Shown here: positions 1 to 7,426 of the stretch, one piece after another
Numbering within the stretch: the stretch's first letter is position 1
Layout of the letters: each line of letters opens with the position of its first letter
Assembly: GCF_014174355.1 (NCBI RefSeq)
Contig: NZ_JABEQF010000004.1
Location: forward strand, 248,001 to 312,000
From: Gluconacetobacter azotocaptans
GTDB taxonomy: Bacteria > Pseudomonadota > Alphaproteobacteria > Acetobacterales > Acetobacteraceae
DNA: 64,000 bases
Direction: 5' to 3'
The notes under the pieces: model-generated
What the model was told of the DNA's origin: nothing
The model's database searches: none
The model's input: the letters and a program-made list of their open reading frames with translations, nothing else
Position numbers and translations under genes: made by a program

Positions 1-274
1 TATGGAAATTCAGCGCATCGCGAACGACGGAGGCGTTCAGCCTCACCTCGGGCGGAAAATCCAGGTGTGCGACCTGGCCGGTGGCATGCACGCCGGCATC
101 GGTCCGGCCGGCGGTGATGCTGGCGACCATGCGGCCGGATGCCAGGCGGGATGCGGCCTCTTCCAGCACCTGCTGGACCGACAGGCCGGTCGTCTGGCGC
201 TGCCAGCCGACGAAGTCCCGCCCGTCATATTCGATGCGTACGGCCCAGCGCTGGATGGGAGCGGGATCGGTCAC
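1..274 (-). CDS. truA: tRNA pseudouridine(38-40) synthase TruA, N-terminal part
   Basis: Converts uridines 38-40 in the anticodon arm of many tRNAs to pseudouridine. Only the first 91 codons lie in the window. They read from a GTG whose bases overlap the fmt stop codon (GTGA), so the two genes are probably translationally coupled. The visible part carries the family hallmarks: IEYDG near residue 14, WQRQ, and the catalytic block AGRTDAGVHA with its nucleophilic Asp. Order def-fmt-truA on one strand is a common alphaproteobacterial operon. The gene is cut by the window edge, not broken. Confidence 0.95.
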   Translation of the reverse strand, partial: MTDPAPIQRWAVRIEYDGRDFVGWQRQTTGLSVQQVLEEAASRLASGRMVASITAGRTDAGVHATGQVAHLDFPPEVRLNASVVRDALNFH

Positions 275-1203
275 GTGCCCAGCCGCGTGCCGGCGGAAAC
301 GGGCTGGCCGCGCAGGAAGGCGTCCGCGTTCATCATGCCGCGGCCGGGGCGTTGGATGCGCGTGATCCGCAGCGTGCCGTGCCCGCAGGCGATCGTCAGT
401 TCGGTATCGAGGACGACGCCGGGGTGGCTGCCTGACGGGGCCTGGGCGGCGCCGATCTCGGCGGCGCCGATCTTCAGGATTACGCCGTCCAGCGTCGTGA
501 AGGTGCCAGGCCATGGGGTCATGGCGCGGATCTGGCGGTCGATCGCGGCGGCGTCATGCCGCCAGTCGATGCGGCCGTCCTCGCGCGTCAGGCGGGCGGC
601 GTAGGTCACGCCGCCTTCGGGCTGGGGGCGGGGGACGATCGACGGATCGGCCAGCGTCGATACCACCAGCCTGGCCCCCATCGCTGCCAGGTCGTCATGC
701 AGGCTGGTGGCGGTCGTCCGGCCGGTCAGGGCGATGCGGTCGGACAGCAGCATGGCGCCGGTATCCAGGCCCTCGTCCATCTGCATGATGGTCACGCCGC
801 TTTCGCCGTCTCCGGCCAGGATGGCGGCCTGGATCGGCGCGGCCCCGCGCCAGCGCGGCAACAGGCTGGCGTGAATGTTGAGGCATCCGCGACGGGGGGT
901 GTGCAGCATCGCGGCGGGGAGGATCAGCCCATAGGCCGCGACGATCGCCGCATCCAGGTCCAGCGACCGGAAGACGTCATGTTCGGCGACATTGGTGCGC
1001 AGGCGGGTGGGGGTGCGCACCGGCAGGCCCAGCGCCTCGGCCGCCGTCTGGACCGGCGAGGGCCGCAGCGCCTGGCCACGCCCGGCCGGCCGGGGCGGCT
1101 GGCTGTAGACGGCCGCGATCTCGTGCCCAGCCGCGTGCAGGGCCTGCAGGGCGGGAACGGCGAAATCGGGGGTGCCCATGAAGGCCAGACGCATGCGCCG
1201 CAC
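271..1203 (-). CDS. fmt: methionyl-tRNA formyltransferase
   Basis: Formylates Met-tRNAfMet with N10-formyltetrahydrofolate to make initiator tRNA. The 310-residue protein has the usual length. The catalytic residues are visible as Asn109 and His111 in CLNIHASLLPRWRG and Asp147 in MDEGLDTG; the C-terminal part is the tRNA-binding domain. It lies 7 bp after def and overlaps truA. Two nearby starts are possible, ATG at 1203 or ATG at 1194 (MRLAFMG); the second matches the usual N-terminus slightly better. Confidence 0.97.
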   Translation of the reverse strand: MRRMRLAFMGTPDFAVPALQALHAAGHEIAAVYSQPPRPAGRGQALRPSPVQTAAEALGLPVRTPTRLRTNVAEHDVFRSLDLDAAIVAAYGLILPAAMLHTPRRGCLNIHASLLPRWRGAAPIQAAILAGDGESGVTIMQMDEGLDTGAMLLSDRIALTGRTTATSLHDDLAAMGARLVVSTLADPSIVPRPQPEGGVTYAARLTREDGRIDWRHDAAAIDRQIRAMTPWPGTFTTLDGVILKIGAAEIGAAQAPSGSHPGVVLDTELTIACGHGTLRITRIQRPGRGMMNADAFLRGQPVSAGTRLGT

Positions 1204-1210
1204 TCCTGCT

Positions 1211-1750
1211 TCAGCGCTTCTGCCGCTGTTCCTTGGCCAGGCGCCGCATGATCATGTTGCGCTTGAGGGTGGAGAGGTGATCGACGAAGAGGATACCGTC
1301 CAGATGGTCGATTTCGTGCTGGATGCAGGTGGCCAGCAACCCGTCCGCCTCGATCTCCTGCTCGGCGCCGTCGAGGGCGCGAAAGCGCACGCGCACCTTT
1401 TCGGGCCGGATGACGTCTGCGTACTGGTTCGGCAGCGACAGGCACCCTTCCTCGCGCGAGGACAGGCTCTCGGACTCTTCGATGACCTCGGGGTTGATCA
1501 GCACCATCGGGTCGCGTTGCTCGTCCTCGCCCAGATCAACGATGGCGAAGCGCAGCCCCAGGCCGACCTGCGGCGCGGCCAGGCCGATGCCCGGCGCCTG
1601 GTACATGGCGGAGAACATACGCGGCAGGATGTCGCGCAGGCTGGCGGTATCCTCGGGACGGACCAGGCGCGCCGTCTGGCGCAGGATCGCCTGGGGCGCG
1701 ACGAGGATGGGCATCGGAATGGCGGCGGCGATGGCATCACGATCAATCAT
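1211..1750 (-). CDS. def: peptide deformylase
   Basis: Metalloenzyme that removes the N-formyl group from nascent proteins, acting opposite to Fmt encoded just downstream. The 179-residue protein shows all three family motifs: GIGLAAPQVG at 54-63, EGCLSLP with metal-ligand Cys103, and QHEIDHLDG with His145, catalytic Glu146 and His149. It is the first gene of the def-fmt-truA unit and is divergent from the heat-shock unit to its right. Confidence 0.97.
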   Translation of the reverse strand: MIDRDAIAAAIPMPILVAPQAILRQTARLVRPEDTASLRDILPRMFSAMYQAPGIGLAAPQVGLGLRFAIVDLGEDEQRDPMVLINPEVIEESESLSSREEGCLSLPNQYADVIRPEKVRVRFRALDGAEQEIEADGLLATCIQHEIDHLDGILFVDHLSTLKRNMIMRRLAKEQRQKR

Positions 1751-1824
1751 GCAGGCGATGTAGCGAGAGCATCACGCCTGCGCCAGTCCGTAGACGTGGG
1801 AAAATGGCGCGGCGGGCGCCATCC

Positions 1825-1852
1825 CTTGCGAAAACGGCATGGCCTCCCATAT
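1825..1852 (+). promoter_or_regulatory. sigma32-like heat-shock promoter
   Basis: CTTGCGAAA at 1825-1833 and CCCATAT at 1846-1852 are separated by 12 bp. This is close to the RpoH consensus CTTGAAA, 11-16 bp, CCCATNT. The site lies upstream of an Hsp20 gene, where such a promoter is expected. The predicted transcript would have a leader of roughly 55-60 nt containing the thermometer-like hairpin. Confidence 0.65.
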
Positions 1853-1890
1853 CATCGTGCATGCGGGCGCCATGACGGGTCCGCATGATT

Positions 1891-1911
1891 GTCTCGCTCG
1901 GTTGAGGAGGC
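1891..1911 (+). promoter_or_regulatory. ROSE-like RNA thermometer over the hsp20 ribosome binding site
   Basis: The leader can fold so that 1891-1899 pairs with 1904-1911: G-C, U-G, C-G, U-A, C-G, a bulged G at 1896, then C-G, U-A, C-G closed by a GGUU loop. The whole Shine-Dalgarno GAGGAGG (1904-1910) is in the stem. A UCGCU strand with a bulged G opposite the Shine-Dalgarno is the signature of ROSE thermometers, which melt at heat-shock temperature. The pairing is seen directly; thermosensing is inferred. Confidence 0.6.
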
Positions 1912-1915
1912 CTGC

Positions 1916-2401
1916 GTGTCGGGAAGACTTTTTACATCTCCCATGTTTCTTGGTTTCGACCATCTGGAACAAATGTTGGAACGTGCATCCAAAGGGACAT
2001 CTGACGGCTATCCGCCCTATAATATCGAACAGATCAGCCCGACGGCGCTGCGGATCACGCTGGCGGTGGCGGGCTTCGTGATGGACGATCTGCAGATCAC
2101 CCAGGAAGACAACCAGTTGGTGATCCGGGGACGGCAGACCGACGATTCCCAGGGGCGGATCTTTCTGCATCGCGGCATCGCCGCCCGTCAGTTCCAGAAG
2201 GCGTTCGTGCTGGCCGAGGGAATCGAGGTCGGCGGAGCGTGGCTTGATAACGGGCTGCTGCATATCGATCTTCTGCGTCCCGCGCCCGAAGTGCGGGTCC
2301 GGCGGATCGAGATCACGCAGGGGCGGGGCGGGGGCGCCAATGAAATCGACGTTCCCAAGCCGCGTGCCCCGCGTGTCGTGCGCGTGATCGAGGAAGAATG
2401 A
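1916..2401 (+). CDS. small heat-shock protein, Hsp20/IbpA type
   Basis: ATP-independent holdase that binds unfolding proteins. The GTG at 1916 is chosen because GAGGAGG ends 5 nt upstream; an in-frame TTG at 1889 would put the ribosome site inside the gene. The 161-residue product has a short N-arm (FLGFDHLEQMLERA), an alpha-crystallin domain from about residue 30 to 135 with the beta-strand block QLVIRGRQ, and an IEI motif (RRIEIT) like the IxI oligomerisation motif of IbpA. An acidic, proline-containing tail follows. Probably regulated by sigma32 and by the leader hairpin. The DUF1150 gene follows after 97 bp. Confidence 0.93.
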   Translation: MSGRLFTSPMFLGFDHLEQMLERASKGTSDGYPPYNIEQISPTALRITLAVAGFVMDDLQITQEDNQLVIRGRQTDDSQGRIFLHRGIAARQFQKAFVLAEGIEVGGAWLDNGLLHIDLLRPAPEVRVRRIEITQGRGGGANEIDVPKPRAPRVVRVIEEE

Positions 2402-2498
2402 CCGAGCGGAATGACCGACCGGCCGCGCGGTGTCGCGGCCACAACGGGACAGGGGCATCGCCTCATGGCGGGATGGTCCGGTCCGGAGGTTCCTAATC

Positions 2499-2762
2499 AT
2501 GAGAATTACGACCCAGAACGGCCGGGTGGTGCTTCAGCCGGACCAGGCGCAGCTTCCCGGTGACGTCCGCCACCTGACGGACACCCAGCTTCTGTCCCTT
2601 GGCGTGTCGCGGGTGGCCTATATCAAGGCCGTGGTGATCGAAGGCCAGGATGTCTTCGCCATCCATGCCGCGGACGGCACGCCGATGGCCCTGACCGACG
2701 ATCAGGACACGGCGATCGAAGCCATTCTGCAACATGAAATGGTGCCGGCCCTGGTACACTGA
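2499..2762 (+). CDS. DUF1150 family protein
   Basis: An 87-residue protein of unknown function in a family usually found next to hsp20 in Alphaproteobacteria, as here. The ATG at 2499 is preceded by GGAGG at 2485-2489. The conserved core includes LTDTQLLSLGVSRVAYIKAV followed by a predicted beta-rich segment and an alanine/aspartate-rich C-terminal helix. No signal peptide or membrane segment. Its position suggests a role linked to heat stress, but this is only inferred from neighbourhood. Confidence 0.8.
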   Translation: MRITTQNGRVVLQPDQAQLPGDVRHLTDTQLLSLGVSRVAYIKAVVIEGQDVFAIHAADGTPMALTDDQDTAIEAILQHEMVPALVH

Positions 2763-2781
2763 CGGGTGCACTGACCGGCTT

Positions 2782-2810
2782 GGCACCCCCGGGTGATCCT
2801 CGGGGGTGCC
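2782..2810. terminator. hairpin between convergent DUF1150 and hpf genes
   Basis: GGCACCCCCG (2782-2791) pairs perfectly with CGGGGGTGCC (2801-2810) around a 9-nt loop. It sits between two convergent stop codons and could end transcription from both sides, although there is no clear T-run on either strand. Confidence 0.55.
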
Positions 2811-2823
2811 GGCATGACGGGTT

Positions 2824-3411
2824 TCAGGCGGGGCTGGGGTCCAGCCACCCGATATTGCCGTCTTCACGTCGATAGATGACGTTGATCTGGTCGCTGGTGC
2901 TGTTGCGGAACATCAGCAGCGTGCAGGCGGCCAGATCCAGCCGCATGACGGCCTCGCTGACGCTCAGCGTCGCGATTTCGGCGACACGCTCCGCCACGAT
3001 GGTGGCGTGGGGGCCGGTTTCCTCGGCCGCCGCGCCGTCCTGCACACGTCCGGTATCGGAGGGACGCAGGATGTAGTTGCGTCCGACCTCGGGCGATTTT
3101 CGCCGGGGAAGCGCGCGCAGATGGTCGTTCACCCGGCCGCGATAGCGCCGCAGCCGGCGCGCCATGTGCTCGGCGGCGTCATCGAATGCGCCATGGGCAT
3201 CGTTGGCCTCGCCTTCGCCGCGCAGGGTCAGCCCCGGGGCAGCATGAAGATTGATGTCGCAGGTGAAAAACGACCGGGCGCGGCTGAACGTGACCTGGGC
3301 ATCCAGCGCCCGGCCGAAATACTTGTCGGCAAGATGGTCGAGATGGGCAGTGACCCTGTGCTTCAAGGCGTCGGAGAGGTCGATCTGCTTTCCAGCGACA
3401 CTGATCTGCAT
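2824..3411 (-). CDS. hpf: ribosome hibernation promoting factor, long form
   Basis: Binds the 30S decoding site and dimerises 70S ribosomes into inactive 100S particles in starvation. The 195-residue protein has the N-terminal HPF/RaiA fold (MQISVAGKQIDLSDALKHRV..., about 1-105) and a C-terminal dimerisation domain (about 140-195, with RLDLAACTLLMFRNS and NVIYRREDGNIGWL), so it is the long form. It is the last gene of the rpoN operon; a ptsN gene, common at this place in other bacteria, is absent. Confidence 0.93.
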   Translation of the reverse strand: MQISVAGKQIDLSDALKHRVTAHLDHLADKYFGRALDAQVTFSRARSFFTCDINLHAAPGLTLRGEGEANDAHGAFDDAAEHMARRLRRYRGRVNDHLRALPRRKSPEVGRNYILRPSDTGRVQDGAAAEETGPHATIVAERVAEIATLSVSEAVMRLDLAACTLLMFRNSTSDQINVIYRREDGNIGWLDPSPA

Positions 3412-3499
3412 AGTGACGTCACTCCTTGCATGGAGGATGCCTCCAGAGCCGGGGGAGCCGGGCCGGCGGCCTGTTCCGCCGAGGCCGTCCGTCGGGGCG

Positions 3500-4891
3500 T
3501 CAGGCTCTGAAAGCCTTTTCCCGTTTTCTCTGCACCGAGCTGGGTATCTTCAGTGCATCCCGGTATTTGGCCACGGTTCGCCGGGCGATGTCTATTCCTT
3601 CCTCGCGCAGCAGGGTCACGATTGCATCGTCGGACAGGATGGCATGCCCCGGCTCGGCGGCGACCAGCGCACGGATGCGATGACGGATGGCCTCGGCGCT
3701 GTGGCTGTCGCCGGACAGGCCGGGCACGGCGGTGGTGAAGAAATATTTCAGTTCGAAGATTCCGCGCGGCGTCGCGATGTATTTGTTGGCGGTCACACGG
3801 CTGACGGTGCTCTCGTGCAGGGCCACGTCGTCCGCGATATCGCGCAGCACCAGCGGGCGCAGATGCCCGACGCCCCGGTCCAGAAACCCGTCCTGCCGCC
3901 GCATGATCGCCGTCGCCACCCGGATGATCGTATCCGCCCGCTGTTGCAGGGCGCGCACCAGCCAGGTGGCATTGGCCAGCCGTTCGCTGAGGAACCTGCG
4001 CTCGTCCTGGCGCCCCGCGCGCAGGGTCATGCGGGTGTCCAGCGTTGAATTGACCACCACGCGCGGCGTCGTCGCGGGATTGAGCTCCAAGACCCAGCCC
4101 CCGTCCGGTGCGGGATGCATCAGCACGTCGGGGACGATCGGCACGGCGGGGGGATGATCGGCATCGCGTCCGGGGTAGGGCGACAGCGTCCGCAATTCCG
4201 CGATCATGTCGGCCAGATCCTCGGTATCGACCCCGCAGATCGCCTGCAACTGGCGCATGTCGCGGCGTGCCAACAGGTCCAGATGCTTCAGCAGCGCGGC
4301 CATGGCGGGGTCCAGGCGATTGCGTTCGCGCAGTTGCGCGCCGAAACACTCGCCCAGATCGTAAGCGAACAGGCCCGTCGGTTCGAACCGCATCATGGCC
4401 TGGCGAACGCGCTCCACCCGTTCGGGGGGCGTTCCCAGCATCAGGGCCGTCGCCGCGCTGGTGGCGGGCAGGCGCCCCGCATGGTCCAGCAACGTGATGA
4501 GATGGGTGCCGATCAGCCGGTCTCCGGCATCGAACGACGACAGGCGCACCTGCTCGGCCAGCCGGTCGGCCAGGGAAGGGGGCGGGCAGACCAGCATCTG
4601 CGCCTGGTGGTCGGACAGCGTACCGTCATACGGGCGGCGGGCATGTGTCTGCCAGGGCGGGGAGAACGCGCCGCCTTCGCTCGCGCGGGACGCCTGGAGC
4701 GTGTCGGCCGGCCCCGGCAGGTCGTCCGTGCGATCGCCGGGCTCCAGTAGCGGATTGCGCTCCACCTCGGTCTCGATGAAGGCGCAGGCGTCAAGGTTGG
4801 ACAGTTGCAGAAGCAGGATGGCCTGCCGCAATTGCGGCGTCATGAGCAGGGATTGGGCCTGCCGTAGCGCCAGCTTGGGGCCGATCGCCAT
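3500..4891 (-). CDS. rpoN: RNA polymerase sigma-54 factor
   Basis: Sigma factor for -24/-12 promoters that need an AAA+ activator, typically for nitrogen metabolism. The 463-residue protein has the Gln/Leu-rich region I (LRQAQSLLMTPQLRQAI at about 9-25), a core-binding region, a helix-turn-helix (LHESTVSRVTANKYI) and the RpoN box ARRTVAKYRD at 436-445. Its place after lptB and before hpf is the standard proteobacterial arrangement. The nitrogen genes glnD and gltBD elsewhere in the window fit a sigma-54 network, but no -24/-12 promoter was identified for them. Confidence 0.96.
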   Translation of the reverse strand: MAIGPKLALRQAQSLLMTPQLRQAILLLQLSNLDACAFIETEVERNPLLEPGDRTDDLPGPADTLQASRASEGGAFSPPWQTHARRPYDGTLSDHQAQMLVCPPPSLADRLAEQVRLSSFDAGDRLIGTHLITLLDHAGRLPATSAATALMLGTPPERVERVRQAMMRFEPTGLFAYDLGECFGAQLRERNRLDPAMAALLKHLDLLARRDMRQLQAICGVDTEDLADMIAELRTLSPYPGRDADHPPAVPIVPDVLMHPAPDGGWVLELNPATTPRVVVNSTLDTRMTLRAGRQDERRFLSERLANATWLVRALQQRADTIIRVATAIMRRQDGFLDRGVGHLRPLVLRDIADDVALHESTVSRVTANKYIATPRGIFELKYFFTTAVPGLSGDSHSAEAIRHRIRALVAAEPGHAILSDDAIVTLLREEGIDIARRTVAKYRDALKIPSSVQRKREKAFRA

Positions 4892-4902
4892 GGCGCCCGG
4901 AA

Positions 4903-5700
4903 TCAGAGAGAGAAATTTTCCCCGAGGTACACCCGCCGAACGTCCTCGTTGGCGACGATTTCCTCGGGCCGGCCCTCCATCAGGACCTGGCCGCTGTGCA
5001 TGATATAGGCCCGGTCGATGACTTCCAGGGTCTCGCGCACGTTATGGTCGGTGATCAGGACGCCGATCCCACGATCCTTGAGGTGCGACACCAAGTCGCG
5101 GATTTCGCCCACCGCGATCGGGTCGATGCCCGCCAGCGGTTCATCGAGCAGGATGTAGTGCGGCTGGCTGGCCAGCGCGCGGGCGATTTCCAGCCGCCGC
5201 CGTTCGCCGCCCGACAGGGCCAGCGACGGGGCGCGCCGCAGGTGCGAGATGCCGAATTCCCCCAGCAGCCCGTCCAGCAGCGCCTCGCGCCGGTCGGGAT
5301 CGGATTCCACGACCTCCAGGGCGGCCATGATGTTCTGCTCGACGTTCAGGCCGCGAAAGATGCTGGCTTCCTGCGGCAGATAGCCGATGCCCAGGCGGGC
5401 GCGGCGATACATCGGCAGTTGCGTGATGTCGGCGCCATCCAGAGTGATTGTGCCGGTGTCCGGCTGCACCAGCCCGACGATCATGTAGAAGCTGGTGGTC
5501 TTGCCTGCGCCGTTGGGGCCAAGCAGGCCGACGGCTTCGCCCCGGTGGACCTGGATCGACACGTTCCGGACCACCGGACGTTTCTTGTATGTCTTGCCGA
5601 TTCCGCTGGCGATCAGGCCGGGCAGGGCCGGGGCCGTGCCATCGGCCTGGGTGGACAGCATGTGCGCGTCGCCGACCAGGTCGTAGGGAATGTCGTTCAT
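4903..5700 (-). CDS. lptB: LPS export ABC transporter ATP-binding protein
   Basis: Cytoplasmic ATPase of the LptB2FGC machine that extracts lipopolysaccharide from the inner membrane. The 265-residue protein has Walker A GPNGAGKT at 61-68, signature LSGGE at 162-166, Walker B YILLDE at 182-187 and the switch His219. It is about 25 residues longer at the N-terminus than typical LptB, so translation might start at an internal Met such as Met14. Overlaps lptA by four bases (ATGA). Confidence 0.96.
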   Translation of the reverse strand: MNDIPYDLVGDAHMLSTQADGTAPALPGLIASGIGKTYKKRPVVRNVSIQVHRGEAVGLLGPNGAGKTTSFYMIVGLVQPDTGTITLDGADITQLPMYRRARLGIGYLPQEASIFRGLNVEQNIMAALEVVESDPDRREALLDGLLGEFGISHLRRAPSLALSGGERRRLEIARALASQPHYILLDEPLAGIDPIAVGEIRDLVSHLKDRGIGVLITDHNVRETLEVIDRAYIMHSGQVLMEGRPEEIVANEDVRRVYLGENFSL

Positions 5701-6659
5701 CGGCCCGGCCCCTTGGTGTTGCCGGCCTCGTTGGGGACGACCAGCCCGCTGACGCGCCCACCCGGCCGTTCGGTCATCGTGGCGATTCCGGTGTGCATGT
5801 TCACGATTGCCGCGGCTCCGTTGATCTGGTTCTGGCCCCGTGTGATGTGGACATTGCCGACGATCCGCGCAATCCCGGTGTCGGGGACGTAGACACCCCG
5901 GTCCCCGGTCACCGTCTCGGTCTGGGTGCGGACGAAGACGTGGCCGAACGCGTTTACTTTTTCCAGCTTGCCCGAACTGGTCAATGGGTCCGCCCCGGGT
6001 TTCGCGGGGATGGGGGCCGGCGTAGCCGGCGCCTTCGGTTGGGACGGCGCGCTGTAGCCGACCAGCACGTCCGCCCGGATCTGGCGTCCGTCATTGGTGG
6101 TAACCAGGGCATCGCCCCGCCCGACCGACATGCGGGTCTGGGAATAATATTCCATTGAATCCCGCGCGGTCAGCACATCCTGGGGCGTCGTCAGTTTCAG
6201 GGCCTTCCCCGTCATGACAAGGACCGCCTGGTCGATGTCATAGATCGCCTTGTCGCCCCAGGCCTGGTCGGTGTCGGTGAAGACGTGGACATGGCCGACG
6301 GCCATCAGCCGATAGACTTCGTTCGATCCGGAATCGGCGCTGCCCGGTCCCTGTGTGCCTGATGCCTGGACGGCCGGTGCCGGGGGCGTCGCGGCACCGG
6401 CAGCAGCGGCCTTCTTGCGGTAGAAGGCAATCAGCCGGTCCCCTGTCACGGTAACATTGCCACGGACGGCCTGCGCCCGATCGTAGGCCGTCACGGTCTG
6501 GGCCTTCTGGTCCCAGTCGAATCCTCCGGCGGCGGTCACCGTGATCTGCCCGCCATGCGACAGGTCGATCGCCTGGGCCCGCGCCGGACCGGCCGGCAGG
6601 GCGCAGGCCACGAGGCCGCCGAGCACGAACGCGGCGGCGACCTTGAGGTGGGCGGTCAT
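5697..6659 (-). CDS. lptA: LPS transport periplasmic protein LptA (long form)
   Basis: Forms the periplasmic bridge for lipopolysaccharide between LptC and LptD. A signal peptide is clear (Leu/Ala-rich core, cleavage after ARA near residue 28). OstA-type beta-strand repeats follow, for example VTAYDRAQAVRGNVTVTGDRL and VFVRTQTETVTGDRGVYV. At 320 residues it is far longer than the E. coli protein (about 185). Much of the excess is two Pro/Ala/Gly-rich inserts near residues 84-113 and 208-234. Coupled by four-base overlaps to lptC upstream and lptB downstream. Confidence 0.9.
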   Translation of the reverse strand: MTAHLKVAAAFVLGGLVACALPAGPARAQAIDLSHGGQITVTAAGGFDWDQKAQTVTAYDRAQAVRGNVTVTGDRLIAFYRKKAAAAGAATPPAPAVQASGTQGPGSADSGSNEVYRLMAVGHVHVFTDTDQAWGDKAIYDIDQAVLVMTGKALKLTTPQDVLTARDSMEYYSQTRMSVGRGDALVTTNDGRQIRADVLVGYSAPSQPKAPATPAPIPAKPGADPLTSSGKLEKVNAFGHVFVRTQTETVTGDRGVYVPDTGIARIVGNVHITRGQNQINGAAAIVNMHTGIATMTERPGGRVSGLVVPNEAGNTKGPGR

Positions 6660-7426
6660 CGGGGGGGCTCCGTCGTGGGGGGGTGAGCATGGGCGTCGTC
6701 ATTCAGGATCAGCCGTCCGGGACCGCGGAACTGGCCGATCCCTTCATGCTGGGACAGCAGGAAGCCCTGGGCGTCCAGCACGCCGAAAGGTCCTTCGGCA
6801 TGGACCCATTGGTCGGACGCGACAATGCCCTCTTTCAAGTTCATGTCGGCGATGGGACCGTTCAGGATCGCGCCGTCCGCGCGGTAGAGCACCACGTCAT
6901 GCGTCAGGTCCAGCAATTGTTCACGCTGCATGTACACGCCGTCGTCCGCGCCGATCATGATCCAGTCGCTGCCCGACATCAGGCTGTCGGCGGTCGGCCT
7001 GGTCAGGTTGATCCGATCGGGCGAGACCTGCTGGGCTTGTTCGGCAGTGATCATGTAGGGCCGCCCATGGTCGTCCAGGCCGCGATAGGTCGCGCCGAGC
7101 ATGTTGCCGCTTTCGACATGCAGGCTTTCCATTTCCTGGAGCGCGCTGCGCTGGGCGTTCATCAGCCGGTCGATGGCCGGCCATGCGGCAATGGACCCCA
7201 GCAGCGCCAACGCCGTCGCCGGCAACGCCCATTTCGCCCATCGCACCAGCTTGCGCCGCCGGGCGAGAGTGGCCGGATCGGGCATGTGCCGGGCCTTGGC
7301 CGGCTGTCGATGCAGGGCGCTGCGCTGGCGCGCCATGTCGGCTGCCGACCGAGCGAAATCGCTGCGTTGCGGCGCGATGCGCTCGTCGTCCGGGGGCTGG
7401 GTATCCACGGGGGGGGATCCGGTCAT
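6656..7426 (-). CDS. lptC: LPS export protein LptC
   Basis: Bitopic inner-membrane protein that receives lipopolysaccharide from LptBFG and passes it to LptA. The 256-residue product has a long, charged cytoplasmic N-terminus of about 65 residues, one membrane helix (ALPATALALLGSIAAWPAI, about 68-86) and a periplasmic beta-jellyroll domain. The N-tail is longer than in enterobacteria, as often in Rhodospirillales. Four-base overlaps with kdsD and lptA point to coupled translation of the cluster. Confidence 0.87.
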   Translation of the reverse strand: MTGSPPVDTQPPDDERIAPQRSDFARSAADMARQRSALHRQPAKARHMPDPATLARRRKLVRWAKWALPATALALLGSIAAWPAIDRLMNAQRSALQEMESLHVESGNMLGATYRGLDDHGRPYMITAEQAQQVSPDRINLTRPTADSLMSGSDWIMIGADDGVYMQREQLLDLTHDVVLYRADGAILNGPIADMNLKEGIVASDQWVHAEGPFGVLDAQGFLLSQHEGIGQFRGPGRLILNDDAHAHPPTTEPPR

